From G963663315 sp965116335 (GTDB lineage: Bacteria; Pseudomonadota; Gammaproteobacteria; Arenicellales; Poriferihabitantaceae), in contig OZ220677.1 in assembly GCA_965116335.1 (NCBI GenBank), positions 1,240,001 to 1,304,000 of the forward strand: DNA of 64,000 bases, given 5' to 3'. The position numbers and the translations under genes are program-made. Below, piece after piece: positions 27,392 to 36,618 of the stretch (the stretch's first letter is position 1; the number at the start of each line of letters is the position of its first letter). The notes under the pieces were generated by a model. The model made no database searches. It was not told the DNA's origin and worked only from the letters and a program-made list of their open reading frames with translations.

Positions 27392-28315
27392 GCCCCGCTC
27401 CATATCGGCAACATGAGTCAGCGGCAGGTTATTGCGAAACCGTTTGATGTTGTTGTAAACATGGGCGGCGCTGGATGCGGGTAGCGTCATGCTGGCGATA
27501 TGTGGAGTGAAACGGATTCTCGGATGCTCCCAGATCGGGCTGGTTTCCGGCAGGGGTTCGACTTCAAACACATCGAGCGCAGCTCCGGCCAACTGCCCAT
27601 GGTCCAGGGCCGCGATGATGTCGGCCTCGACCTGACAGATGCCGCGGCCTGCATTGATCAGGTAGGCGCCGCGGGGAAGTTTACCCAGATTATCGGCGTT
27701 CAGAATGCCCTGCGTGCGGTCGGTGCCGGGTAACAGGCAAACCAGTATGTCACTCACCGACAGCATCGCATCCAACTGATCATCACCGAAATAACTCCTG
27801 ACCCCTGCAACCGTTTTCCCGGTGCGGCTCCAGCCGATCACATGGAAACCCAATGCCACCAGAAATTCGGCTGCGGCCTGCCCCAGCACTCCCAGCCCTA
27901 AAATGCCAACCGTGCGCTCGCGGGCCGGAGCCTGTATGATTTCATGCCAGCGGCGATGTTTTCTGTCCTGTTCATATTGCGGCATGTGCCGATGGAAATG
28001 CAACGTCTGGTAAACAATGTACTCCACCATGCCAGCAGTCAGCCCTTCTTCGACCATGCGTACAACCGGAACATTGGCGGGCAATATATTCTCACCTTTC
28101 AGGTGGTCAATTCCCGCTCCGATGGAAAAGATGATCTTCAGGTTTGGAAACTGTCCGAGAAAACCGGCGGGCGGTTGCCAGACCAGAGCGTAATCTATAT
28201 CATCCTTGTCGGCAAACTCCTGCCAGTCGACCAGCTCAATGTCAAAATCGCGGAATGCATTCGGCCAACTATCCGATCGGTCAATGCCGGATTTGACTAG
28301 CAGTTTTTCTGACAT
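27386..28315 (-). CDS. D-2-hydroxyacid dehydrogenase, GhrA-like (glyoxylate/hydroxypyruvate reductase)
   Basis: This 309-residue NAD(P)-dependent enzyme contains GAGIDHL, the Rossmann motif GILGLGVLGQAAAEFL (about residues 142-157), and GWSRTGKTVAG. The catalytic region has INAGRGICQVEADII and the His-containing TPHIASMTLP. It ends ADMERGY as GhrA enzymes do, so the C-terminus is complete. It would reduce glyoxylate or hydroxypyruvate in the cytosol. I chose ATG 28315 (MSEKLLVKSGIDRSDSWP); the longer upstream frame is not conserved. A diverged copy of its first codons lies at 37819-37867, across the biosynthetic cluster. Confidence 0.85.
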   Translation of the reverse strand: MSEKLLVKSGIDRSDSWPNAFRDFDIELVDWQEFADKDDIDYALVWQPPAGFLGQFPNLKIIFSIGAGIDHLKGENILPANVPVVRMVEEGLTAGMVEYIVYQTLHFHRHMPQYEQDRKHRRWHEIIQAPARERTVGILGLGVLGQAAAEFLVALGFHVIGWSRTGKTVAGVRSYFGDDQLDAMLSVSDILVCLLPGTDRTQGILNADNLGKLPRGAYLINAGRGICQVEADIIAALDHGQLAGAALDVFEVEPLPETSPIWEHPRIRFTPHIASMTLPASSAAHVYNNIKRFRNNLPLTHVADMERGY

Positions 28316-28448
28316 GTTTTCAGTTCGAGTTGTAAATAATGTTGAACCGGGCAAACGGTCAATGATAACGAAATAAACCGGATTGTTCGCAACGGGAAAA
28401 AGCAGGCATCGCCTTCTTCGGCTCACTGATCACATGCCTCCAAACTTT

Positions 28449-29906
28449 TTGACTCGTATAACTAAAGTCTCCCCATTTTTCAGTTATGTACTATATAAGC
28501 GTTTGAAAAGGTTGTAGAAAGGTTGGTTATTTTGTGGGATCAGAGTTCTGCTTTTGGTACAATGGTTTTATCGTAAACTACTGAAACCAAAAGAGAACTC
28601 TGATGACGAATGATAGCCGGGAACGTAATAAATGGAAAGTCCGAATTACCGATTGTGTGAATCAATCGAGTGAAGTAATCAGTCAGCCGGTAGCCAAGCT
28701 GATGGCGGAGGTTATGGTGGGTATATTAAGCAGTGGGAGTTTGCAGTTATCGATGATTGGGCGGAGTTTGAAAGAGCCGACTCGTCTGCATCACACGATG
28801 AAGCGGTTATCGCGGATGTTGGGGAAACATGGTGAGATTGCATGGGCTGCGGAAGATTGTTTACTGGAGCAGATGTCGGGTCGGGTAACGGACGATATGG
28901 TGATAGCGATTGATGCGGGAGATTTGAACCGGGAGGGCAGTCGCGCCAGCGAAGGGTTATGCCGGGTACGGGATGGAGACCAAGGAGATATTGTGAATGG
29001 TTATCCGTTATTGAGTGTCGTTGCACGCTGTTTGGATAGTGGCCGGACATTTCCGTTGTTGACTCGCTTGCTGTCGTCGAATCGGGGTTCATACAAGAGC
29101 GAGAATCGGGATATTGTGAATGTCATGGAGCGGGTGCAGGGGAGTTTGGAGAGTCGTCCGTTATGGGTGATAGACCGGGGTGGAGATCGGGGTGTATTGT
29201 GGGATTTCTGGTTGCGGGGAGATTGGAGGATATTGGTACGGTCAGCCAATCTTCGTCACTGGTTGTGGAGGGGTTCGAAGGAGACGGCCCAACAGATTGC
29301 GTGTCAGTTGCCCTTGAAGCACCGGGGCAAGCTGAGGAAACAGGCACGGGAGTCGGTTCGTTTTGGTATTACGACTGTATTCTTGAAAGAACATCCTGAT
29401 ACGCCGTTGTCGATGATTGTGGTGCGTCATGGCAAGCGACAACCGATGGTATTGGTCAGTACTGAGCGGATACGGGGTCGGTTGCAAGGGGAGCGTCTGA
29501 TTCAATCGTACATTCATCGTTGGGCTTGTGAGGAAGGGTATCGGTTCAGTAAGCAGGGATTTGGATTGGAGCGGGTACAGGCGAGGAAATTATCCACCTT
29601 GCAGAATCTGGTTGCATTGGCGACCTTGGCCTGGGGATTGCTGGCCTGTCACCAGAATCAGGGGAATCGGTTGATAGACAAAGCCAAGCGGCAAAAGAGT
29701 CACCAACCCCTGATTTTCCCGTTCTACACGCTGTTATCCGGTTGGCAGGCGTTATTTGCCGATGCCAAAACCCTGTTCTATGACTGGTGGAGAAAACCCA
29801 AACGTCCCCCACCCAGACAGACCGACCTGTTCATCAATAAGACGGCTAACCCCAATACTCTCATGAAAAAATGGGGAGAGTTCAGTCGTATAAGGATTGA
29901 CAAATC
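28449..29906 (+). mobile_element. IS4-family insertion sequence
   Basis: Imperfect terminal inverted repeats share CTCCCCATTTTT. The left end reads GACTCGTATAACTAAAGT and then this motif. The right end on the other strand reads CTTATACGACTGAACT and then the same motif. The outer part resembles Tn5/IS50-type ends (TGACTCnTATA). No clear target duplication was seen, so the boundaries are approximate. It separates the dehydrogenase from the methyltransferase gene. Confidence 0.75.
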
Positions 29907-29934
29907 TTACGTCATTCCTGTAAATGTTCAGTAA
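28603..29934 (+). CDS. IS4-family transposase
   Basis: This 443-residue DDE transposase has the first catalytic Asp in VIAIDAGDLN and the second in WVIDRGGDRG. The IS4 hallmark Y-x2-R-x3-E-x6-K is seen exactly in YIHRWACEEGYRFSK. Its last ~15 codons run through the right terminal repeat into flanking DNA, so the native C-terminus may be slightly shorter. The frame is intact and the element may still be mobile. Confidence 0.9.
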   Translation: MTNDSRERNKWKVRITDCVNQSSEVISQPVAKLMAEVMVGILSSGSLQLSMIGRSLKEPTRLHHTMKRLSRMLGKHGEIAWAAEDCLLEQMSGRVTDDMVIAIDAGDLNREGSRASEGLCRVRDGDQGDIVNGYPLLSVVARCLDSGRTFPLLTRLLSSNRGSYKSENRDIVNVMERVQGSLESRPLWVIDRGGDRGVLWDFWLRGDWRILVRSANLRHWLWRGSKETAQQIACQLPLKHRGKLRKQARESVRFGITTVFLKEHPDTPLSMIVVRHGKRQPMVLVSTERIRGRLQGERLIQSYIHRWACEEGYRFSKQGFGLERVQARKLSTLQNLVALATLAWGLLACHQNQGNRLIDKAKRQKSHQPLIFPFYTLLSGWQALFADAKTLFYDWWRKPKRPPPRQTDLFINKTANPNTLMKKWGEFSRIRIDKSYVIPVNVQ

Positions 29935-29998
29935 TTCATTGACAAGACTAGTTCATTTGTTCGGGCCGGTCTTATCTGCAAGACGTGAATAAACCGAT

Positions 29999-30580
29999 TC
30001 AGTTGATTCTTCTGGCAAGAAGCAAGCCGCTGGACCAATCCAGTTGTAAAGTCTGAAGCAATGGATGGGATGTCAACCGTTCAATCAGACGGTCTACATT
30101 GGGTTGATGATTTTGCGGCCAACTGGATTGGGGGAGCAGGTCGTCAATAACGTAAACCCCGCCGACTCTCAACTTCGACAGTGCTAAATCCAAACCTTCA
30201 AATTTCCCCGACCACGCATCTGCAAAGAGCAGACCAACGGACTGATCATCCATGACCTGAAGCAGTTTTAGGGCATCATTTATATGAAACGTCACTCTGG
30301 GGTCCTCGCCCAGATGCTTTTGGGCGATTTGTTGTACCGTACTGTCAATATCTACGCTGCTTAATTTAGTCTGTTCATCCATTCCGTCCAAAAGCCAACA
30401 GGTGGAAACGCCCGTTCCAGTACCCAGTTCCAGAATGCGGCCGCCCGGTACACTACCCGCCAGAAACCGAAGCATATTTCCTGTTTTGATGTCAGAAGAC
30501 ATGTCAAAACCCAGAGAAACCGTCTCCCTGCAGATCGCATCCAGGCAATTTGGCTGCCGCATACCAGAGTCGCCGAACAT
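29999..30580 (-). CDS. Class I SAM-dependent (O-)methyltransferase of the biosynthetic operon
   Basis: This 193-residue enzyme has the SAM-binding motif I ILELGTGTGVSTCWLL (about residues 54-69), motif II SSVDID and an acidic LLFADAWSGKFEG motif. This matches small O-methyltransferases. It is the last gene of the eight-gene minus-strand cluster. Its ATG directly follows the exporter stop (TAAATG), so translation is coupled. It presumably caps a hydroxyl, carboxyl or amine on the product. A 46-bp piece of a second copy lies at 27346-27391. Confidence 0.8.
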   Translation of the reverse strand: MFGDSGMRQPNCLDAICRETVSLGFDMSSDIKTGNMLRFLAGSVPGGRILELGTGTGVSTCWLLDGMDEQTKLSSVDIDSTVQQIAQKHLGEDPRVTFHINDALKLLQVMDDQSVGLLFADAWSGKFEGLDLALSKLRVGGVYVIDDLLPQSSWPQNHQPNVDRLIERLTSHPLLQTLQLDWSSGLLLARRIN

Positions 30581-31750
30581 TTATGTGCCCCGTATCTGGA
30601 ATTTTCTAACAAAGATTAAGAGAATGAGGGCCAGTATACTGGTAATGTAAACTGCTCCATGAAAACTGAATTGTTCCGTCAGTACGCCAAACAAGAGAAT
30701 TGAAAAAAGGATTGCCACCAACTGCAGATTTTGCATAGTTGTTGACACTTCCTCAATCAAAGATTTTTTTGAGCGTAGCACCAGTTCATTTTCAAGATCA
30801 AGAGACAGATAAGTTCCAAAAACGAGGAATACGAAATAAAACCAATAACCGGAAGCTTTTCCAAAACTACCCATCATTACAGCAACGGCAATCGTCGCTA
30901 GTATGGCAAGCGGGCGAATTTTTAGCGTGCTAATGGGGTATTTGTTAATCTTGATGATTATGAATGCACCGATAAATGCGGCAATACCACTCGCAAATTG
31001 TACCATCATCACGCCAACCTCGCCCATTTTCATTATGCCTATTGGAAAAATAATCCGAGACACATTATGGAGACCATGGAAATACATTGAAATCAATAAA
31101 TAAAGGCAGGCGGTGGATGACAATATTGGGTCTTGGAAAATCATTTTAAGTTGTTGCCAGTCGTTATATCGTGTTTCATTATTCCAAGATGGTAGATATC
31201 TACGAGACAGGTAGACTATGCAAACAAGACTAATGAGACCAGCAAAAATTAGTATTCCGAATGAAACTAGTTTACTAACAACCCCAAAAAACGGCACCCC
31301 AATAACAAGACCTGATAGCCCAGCACCGATATATCGCGCCATCCCGAATTTGGGCAATAAGACTTTACATGTATCAGTATCGTACCGCTTCTTGATTAGA
31401 GTGTAACTAAAGGTTCGAGAGAATGTAAAAGAGACAGACCTAATGGATAACATTACAAGAGATAGAATGAACGGCAAGTCAAGAAATACTATTACCACTA
31501 CAATACATAACGAATAAAGTTCCAAAAGAATAAGCCAAAATCGGATTTTTAATGATCGAGAAAGAGTTGATATTTTTGAGTTCATTAGGATGGATCCAAT
31601 CCATGGAGTGGACCATATTAATGCAACTGAATAAGCAGAATGATCTAACAAATAACTGTGAAAAGAAGCGTAAATCAATATGCCATAACATGTGAACGTG
31701 ACTAAAAAATTTAGCACGAGATTTGCGATCAACTCTGATTTGTGATTCAC
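30581..31750 (-). CDS. MFS-type membrane transporter of the biosynthetic operon
   Basis: This 389-residue protein has about 12 hydrophobic helices (for example LVLNFLVTFTCYGILIYASF and VAILFSILLFGVLTEQF) and cytoplasmic basic loops, typical of major facilitator exporters. It sits between the BtrH-like acyltransferase and the methyltransferase, so it most likely exports the product or confers self-resistance. The region is strikingly AT-rich compared with the flanking oxidase genes. Confidence 0.75.
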   Translation of the reverse strand: MNHKSELIANLVLNFLVTFTCYGILIYASFHSYLLDHSAYSVALIWSTPWIGSILMNSKISTLSRSLKIRFWLILLELYSLCIVVVIVFLDLPFILSLVMLSIRSVSFTFSRTFSYTLIKKRYDTDTCKVLLPKFGMARYIGAGLSGLVIGVPFFGVVSKLVSFGILIFAGLISLVCIVYLSRRYLPSWNNETRYNDWQQLKMIFQDPILSSTACLYLLISMYFHGLHNVSRIIFPIGIMKMGEVGVMMVQFASGIAAFIGAFIIIKINKYPISTLKIRPLAILATIAVAVMMGSFGKASGYWFYFVFLVFGTYLSLDLENELVLRSKKSLIEEVSTTMQNLQLVAILFSILLFGVLTEQFSFHGAVYITSILALILLIFVRKFQIRGT

Positions 31751-31784
31751 GTTACCCGGCGATGAAAATAGTCTTTATAAACGA

Positions 31785-32840
31785 CTATTCGATCAACAAA
31801 GCAATGTGCTGCCAGAAACTGTTCTCAGATTCATAAACCCGTGACCGAACAAGGTCCAAGGATCTTGATTTTGAGTTCAATCGATAGAGCACTAGTGCAA
31901 TCCGGTATTTGGCCCAGCTCTCGGCTGTAATATGGGCAAGCGTCCGAAGTTTTTGTTTTTGAGTCGTACTACACCTCAAAATCTCTGTTAATGCGTCACC
32001 TAATATCCTCTGGCTAGATAAGTACCTGATAGCACTACGATTGTTCAGGTTGGGAGTGTTTAACAACCAGTTTTCCTTCACATCTAGGGAATCTTGAAGC
32101 AGTTTTGGATTTAGGAAAATCTCTCGCAATTGTTCCAGTGTTCTTTTGTGGTGCATCCCCAAGCTAGTAGGCTCGAATGCTGCCATGCCTAATCTGTTTT
32201 TGAACAAGTAAAATGTGTCGTTGTAAGAATGAACTCTTTTAACTAAATCCGCAGCAGCCATGAAAAACTCGTCATACTGCCAACCATATCTTGTGAGAAT
32301 CCTGCGATGTTTAAGAAAACTAATTAAATGTTCATCACCGTAGAATAAAAAACGATTTCCAATTGAATCATATCCCCGAATATGCACAAATGTAATGCTG
32401 TGTGCTCTTTTATAGTATGGGCTGTACGGTGTTTCGTAGGAATCCCCCGGGACAATTGGTATCACACCGTCTTCCAACAGTTCGATAATTTGGGAAACGA
32501 TGTCTGGGTTCTGATCGACGATTTGATGCGATACACCAAATCTAGGCAGAATAAGCTGAACGGTTTCGAAAATATCATACGGATGGTTGTGAACTTCCCC
32601 GTCAAATTTACCGAATGCGTTTTCTCCAACAGATTGAATACCACCCCCATAATGCTGATGAGAGTAAAGCAACGCATAGAAAGCGTAAGCTGTTTCTTTA
32701 CCGTATCTACTCACGGTCTGAAAAAGGTGATGGATATAACAATTGAGGCCATCTTTGTCGTATGTCCACGGATGCACCCACCTTGGGAGATTTTCAATCC
32801 GTATGTCACAGCACACTGAAAGATCAGTTGCTTGATTCAC
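31785..32840 (-). CDS. BtrH-like acyltransferase (papain-like fold)
   Basis: This 351-residue protein has a Cys near the N-terminus (DGLNCYIHHLF). The later block IPIVPGDSYETPYSPYYKRA, HSITFVHIRGYD and FLFYGDEHLISF matches the BtrH_N pattern (Pxxx-D-xxY-xPY...H...GYD...D). In butirosin biosynthesis BtrH transfers an ACP-bound aminoacyl chain to an amino group of the aglycone. Here an ACP and an adenylation enzyme lie directly upstream, so the same role is plausible. Similarity is judged by motif, and the C-terminal half (about residues 220-351) is unrecognised. Confidence 0.6.
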   Translation of the reverse strand: MNQATDLSVCCDIRIENLPRWVHPWTYDKDGLNCYIHHLFQTVSRYGKETAYAFYALLYSHQHYGGGIQSVGENAFGKFDGEVHNHPYDIFETVQLILPRFGVSHQIVDQNPDIVSQIIELLEDGVIPIVPGDSYETPYSPYYKRAHSITFVHIRGYDSIGNRFLFYGDEHLISFLKHRRILTRYGWQYDEFFMAAADLVKRVHSYNDTFYLFKNRLGMAAFEPTSLGMHHKRTLEQLREIFLNPKLLQDSLDVKENWLLNTPNLNNRSAIRYLSSQRILGDALTEILRCSTTQKQKLRTLAHITAESWAKYRIALVLYRLNSKSRSLDLVRSRVYESENSFWQHIALLIE

Positions 32841-32849
32841 AAATTTGCC

Positions 32850-34400
32850 TCATTGTCTTAAGCACAGAAGGCCAAGCTTCGGCCGGTCCAATTTTCCGTT
32901 GTTGTTCCTCGGAAGCTCATTAACTGCCACATAGCTATGAGGCTGCATGTAAATGGGTAATCTTTCAGCAAGATATTTCCGAAGCACCGATTCAGAGTAT
33001 TTCTCGGAAACGACAAACGCATTGATCACGGGATATTCATCTCTTGTCACGGCCACTGCAGCATCCAAGATATCGGGATGGGCGATCAAATGTGCCTCAA
33101 TTTCCTCAACCTCAACCCTGTTTCCATAGATTTGAACCTGATTGTCGATTCTACCTACATAATAAAAAATACCATCTTCATCAAATTCGCATAAATCTCC
33201 GGTTTTGAACGTCTTCTTCATTCTGCCGAAATCATCGAAATGAACCAACAGGCATTTCTGTGTTGCTGACGGATTTTTCCAATATCCGTCAAACAGGACG
33301 TGACCGCTAACATACAACTCGCCAACGGTATTCGGTGTCGAGATGGTTTTACCTTCTTTGTCCCTGATTTCCATACGTAGATATGGGTGCCCACATCCAA
33401 CAGGTATTCTTTCCATATCCTGCGGCAATGGGTTCGTGATCTCATGAATGGTGCATGCAATTGATTCCGACTGGCCGTATATGTTGACAAATCTTGTGTC
33501 GGGCAACTTCCCGGCGACTTGCTTCATAATGGGGACGGGAAACTCTTCGCCAGCGAACACGATTTTTTTCAGCGTACTCAGTTTGTCAATAGAGTCTGGA
33601 ACATGGCGGCATAGGTGTGTCCATATTGACGGTACGCTGCTGAAGTGACCAATGTCCAATCTGGAAAGTCTTTCGATTAACAATCGCGGATTCGATATCA
33701 ACCCTTGTTCTGGCAGTATCAACACCCCCTTTGAGCCCCATACTAATCCCACATCAAGCAGATGAAAATCAAAATGCAAGGGAGAGAAACTGATGTAGCG
33801 CTCGCCAGGAAGCAATCGGTACATGCTCATCAGGCCCGAGATAAATCCGCTAACCGCCAAATGGCTCATCATGATTCCTTTGGGCTCTCCCGTGGAACCA
33901 GAGGTGAACACAATCCAAGCGATATCAATGGGTTTGCGTGGTACGACTGGTTCCTTGTCAATCAGCCTAGCGGCCTTAACCGTTATCAATTCATCTGTTT
34001 CGATATCAATCTTCAATAGCATCTTGACACCCAACAGGGCAGATGGGGACAGATCAATCCCAATGTATGCATCGGGATCAATACGATGAATGAGACTTTG
34101 TTTGCGGTAGCTGGATGAAGACGAATCCATGGGAACAATCACGGCCCCAAACTCAACACATACTGCAAAGACCGTTAGGGAAATAAACGATGTGGGCGCG
34201 GATAAGACAACTCTTGTTCCACGACGGAATCCGAACGATACAAATTGGTTTCTGATTCTTTCGGATAATGAAAAAAGATCGCCGTAGGTATAGGTTTTAC
34301 CCTTGAAAACACAGCAGGGTGCCCGTTCTCCTTCCGCAGCGTGCCTCAGGAAATGCTTGTCCAAATAACACTCCATTGAGCTCATGCTGTCAGCAGTCAA
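32850..34400 (-). CDS. Amino/carboxylic acid adenylation enzyme (free-standing, DltA/NRPS A-domain type)
   Basis: This 516-residue ANL-superfamily ligase carries the core motifs. A3 is IVFTSGSTGEPKGI (about residues 161-174), A5 is NIYGQSES, A7 is FKTGDLCEFDEDG, A8 is YVGRIDNQVQIYGNRVEVEE, and A10 is PRNNNGKLDRP with the catalytic Lys. It should activate an acid with ATP and load it on the adjacent stand-alone carrier protein. The substrate code cannot be read reliably by eye. It starts 17 bases after the ACP stop; ATG 34385 is an alternative start. Confidence 0.85.
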   Translation of the reverse strand: MTADSMSSMECYLDKHFLRHAAEGERAPCCVFKGKTYTYGDLFSLSERIRNQFVSFGFRRGTRVVLSAPTSFISLTVFAVCVEFGAVIVPMDSSSSSYRKQSLIHRIDPDAYIGIDLSPSALLGVKMLLKIDIETDELITVKAARLIDKEPVVPRKPIDIAWIVFTSGSTGEPKGIMMSHLAVSGFISGLMSMYRLLPGERYISFSPLHFDFHLLDVGLVWGSKGVLILPEQGLISNPRLLIERLSRLDIGHFSSVPSIWTHLCRHVPDSIDKLSTLKKIVFAGEEFPVPIMKQVAGKLPDTRFVNIYGQSESIACTIHEITNPLPQDMERIPVGCGHPYLRMEIRDKEGKTISTPNTVGELYVSGHVLFDGYWKNPSATQKCLLVHFDDFGRMKKTFKTGDLCEFDEDGIFYYVGRIDNQVQIYGNRVEVEEIEAHLIAHPDILDAAVAVTRDEYPVINAFVVSEKYSESVLRKYLAERLPIYMQPHSYVAVNELPRNNNGKLDRPKLGLLCLRQ

Positions 34401-34417
34401 TATCCAGTTGCGGATAT

Positions 34418-34675
34418 TCAGAAATGGATATCGTAAATTCGTTTCAGTGTTCTGAAATCATTGAGGTCAAAATGTTCAATATCAATCTGTTGCCCGGATT
34501 TCTCTTCCACAAATATTATGATTTCCGTCAGCTTTAACGAATCAATGTAACCACCTTCCAGCAAGTCATCATTATCGGCAATTTCACTGACCGGGCTTCC
34601 TGTAAGTCTTCCGATCAAAGTTGTAATGTCGGCTTTAAAAGAATCGTATTGATAGTTGTCCATATCCGTTCTCAA
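34418..34675 (-). CDS. Acyl/peptidyl carrier protein
   Basis: This 85-residue acidic helical protein has the phosphopantetheine attachment motif GYIDSLKLTEII (Ser about residue 49) and a preceding DNDDLLEGG loop, as in ACP/PCP proteins. Stand-alone carriers next to a free A-domain are used to tether amino or hydroxy acids during tailoring. It lies 8 bases from the RraA-like gene and 17 from the adenylation enzyme. A phosphopantetheinyl transferase must come from elsewhere. Confidence 0.85.
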   Translation of the reverse strand: MRTDMDNYQYDSFKADITTLIGRLTGSPVSEIADNDDLLEGGYIDSLKLTEIIIFVEEKSGQQIDIEHFDLNDFRTLKRIYDIHF

Positions 34676-34683
34676 AGAAGGGG

Positions 34684-35382
34684 TTAAATTTCTACTTTCA
34701 GTGGAGCTTCGCCTCTCAAAAATGAGTCAAGCCCAATTTCTTCGGATAGCAAATACCCAGCATCAAGGCTTTCGATTAGCTTTTTTTCCATCTGCCGCAA
34801 TCCCTTGGCACCGGCGATTACTGCTGATAAGTGTGTCGGTTTTACGGTTAACATACCATCAGAGTCAGCAAACAAAAAGTCGCCCGCGTTGATCTGAATA
34901 TGGTTGTAAACCAGCATCTCAGGGATTTTTCTTGCCGGTTCTCGTGCGGTCTTTGCAGAAACAAAGGTCACTTCGGAAGAAAAAACCGGAATATTGAAAC
35001 CGTTAATGAAATCTATATCCCTAATAGCGCCATCGATAACAAGTCCATTAATTGATTGCCCAATTGCTGCTGAAACAAAAATGTCACCAACCAAAGCTTC
35101 AGATTTTTCTGAGCAATTTTTTATGAAAACAACCCAATTTTTCGGGCAAGCCGCGAGAGCCTGTAATCCTGGCAGCATATCGTTATAGGTATGTACTGGA
35201 AATATTGGACCGCACAACTTACGACGAATGGTCCGGGAGAGAAACGGAACATTTATGACATTACAGTAGCTTGGGGCAGCATCATAAATTTGTGCAACGC
35301 CAAGATCATCAAACAGATTTGCCAGCGGCTCAATGAATGAACCAACATGCAATTTTGGGTTGAAATAATCGGGATTATTCAT
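34684..35382 (-). CDS. RraA-like (HMG/CHA aldolase superfamily) protein
   Basis: This 232-residue protein has the RraA-fold signature. INGLVIDGAIRDIDFINGF contains the conserved G-x-DGxxRD, and INAGDFLFADSDGMLTVKP contains the metal-ligating Asp and the typical GD...DxDG ending. Relatives are divalent-metal retro-aldolases of 4-hydroxy-4-methyl-2-oxoglutarate, oxaloacetate decarboxylases, or non-catalytic RNase E regulators. Inside a biosynthetic operon an aldolase or decarboxylase making or cleaving a 2-oxo acid fits best. The usual family length is about 160-230. Confidence 0.7.
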   Translation of the reverse strand: MNNPDYFNPKLHVGSFIEPLANLFDDLGVAQIYDAAPSYCNVINVPFLSRTIRRKLCGPIFPVHTYNDMLPGLQALAACPKNWVVFIKNCSEKSEALVGDIFVSAAIGQSINGLVIDGAIRDIDFINGFNIPVFSSEVTFVSAKTAREPARKIPEMLVYNHIQINAGDFLFADSDGMLTVKPTHLSAVIAGAKGLRQMEKKLIESLDAGYLLSEEIGLDSFLRGEAPLKVEI

Positions 35383-35397
35383 TCGACGACTCTATAA

Positions 35398-36588
35398 TCA
35401 GTTATAAACTAACAATTCTTCTTGGCACGCCTCAATGAGGATGTAGGCGGCTTCTGAAACAATGGTTGGGTTCGATGTCACAGGTGGCGCAAATCTAATT
35501 CGATTGCCAGTTTTCCCTCCGCTAAAGCAAAGTACATTACGATGAAAACACAAAGAGAGGATTCTTCTGATTACTTCTGAAGAGTCAATCCCGAAAGAAA
35601 GTGTGGGACCCGTCACGTAAATATCTTTCACATGATTCATTTGTTTCAATTCCGAAGCAACACACTTCATCACAACTTCAATCTCTCGAAGGTTGTCTCG
35701 ATCAAATCCATCATCAATAAACTTGCTTACCGCAAAAGCAGCAGAGATACCAATGGCTGATGTCTGAAATGTATGGGAGAGATATATTTTCGATGGTCGT
35801 CCCAACGGAGTCAAATGATTGGAATAAACTACTGCAGACATTGGAAAGCTGCCGTTAGTCATAGATTTGCTGAATAAATAAATATCCGGTGCTAACCCCA
35901 TGGAGCAGGAAGGGCTAAGAACGCCATGCCTATAATAGCCTGATTGAATTTCATCTGCAATCACTACGACTCCGGCCCTCTTGGCATCCGAGACTGTCCT
36001 GACTAACCATTCTTCGTCAACAGGAATATATCCATTAGCACCTTGAATCGGTTCAAAAATAAACGCTGAAACATCTTTCCATCGAATGTGGTCACCAGGA
36101 CTAACATGTTCTACAAAAGGCTTGAGCAAATCAACCCAATCATTTCGTTGAATCGCATACCCCTTATGTATATCTGTTACACACAAACTATCTAACCCTA
36201 AACCATGAAATGATCCTTTGAGAGCGACAATTTTACCCGGTCTATCGTTCAGAGACATAGACAAAGCCGTCGAGACAGCGAAGCTTCCACCGACTTGAAA
36301 GAGAACTTTATGGTCATCAACTCCCAGTTGTTGGCAAATCCAGTCTGAATAAAGATAGGCTTCTTCAGGGTAAAAGCAGGCAGCGATATCGATGTCACTC
36401 CTAACACAGTCAAGGATGTTCCGGTTACAATGACCAAAATTTACGGCACCGTAAGAACTCATCATGTCTTGCATCACTTTCTTACGACCATCTTTAGCAA
36501 TGAGGAGTGTTGCGTTATCGGCTGACACAAGGCTCCAGCCTCCTGCCCCCTCTATCACATTACTCTCATCAAGTTCACTAAGGTGCAT
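35398..36588 (-). CDS. PLP-dependent class III aminotransferase
   Basis: This 396-residue enzyme has VALKGSFHGLGLDSL, FIFEPIQGANGYIP and the PLP-Asp motif VVVIADEIQSGYYRHG. The Schiff-base Lys is in DIYLFSKSMTNGSFPMSAVV, and the SHTFQTSAIGISAA segment is present. Class III enzymes transaminate omega-amino groups of ornithine, GABA, diaminobutyrate or aldehydes. Here it could install an amine on the acid later activated by the A-enzyme. It is 15 bases upstream of the RraA-like gene. Confidence 0.88.
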   Translation of the reverse strand: MHLSELDESNVIEGAGGWSLVSADNATLLIAKDGRKKVMQDMMSSYGAVNFGHCNRNILDCVRSDIDIAACFYPEEAYLYSDWICQQLGVDDHKVLFQVGGSFAVSTALSMSLNDRPGKIVALKGSFHGLGLDSLCVTDIHKGYAIQRNDWVDLLKPFVEHVSPGDHIRWKDVSAFIFEPIQGANGYIPVDEEWLVRTVSDAKRAGVVVIADEIQSGYYRHGVLSPSCSMGLAPDIYLFSKSMTNGSFPMSAVVYSNHLTPLGRPSKIYLSHTFQTSAIGISAAFAVSKFIDDGFDRDNLREIEVVMKCVASELKQMNHVKDIYVTGPTLSFGIDSSEVIRRILSLCFHRNVLCFSGGKTGNRIRFAPPVTSNPTIVSEAAYILIEACQEELLVYN

Positions 36589-36618
36589 GGTAGAATGATC
36601 CCCGCTTCAGTTTTGGTG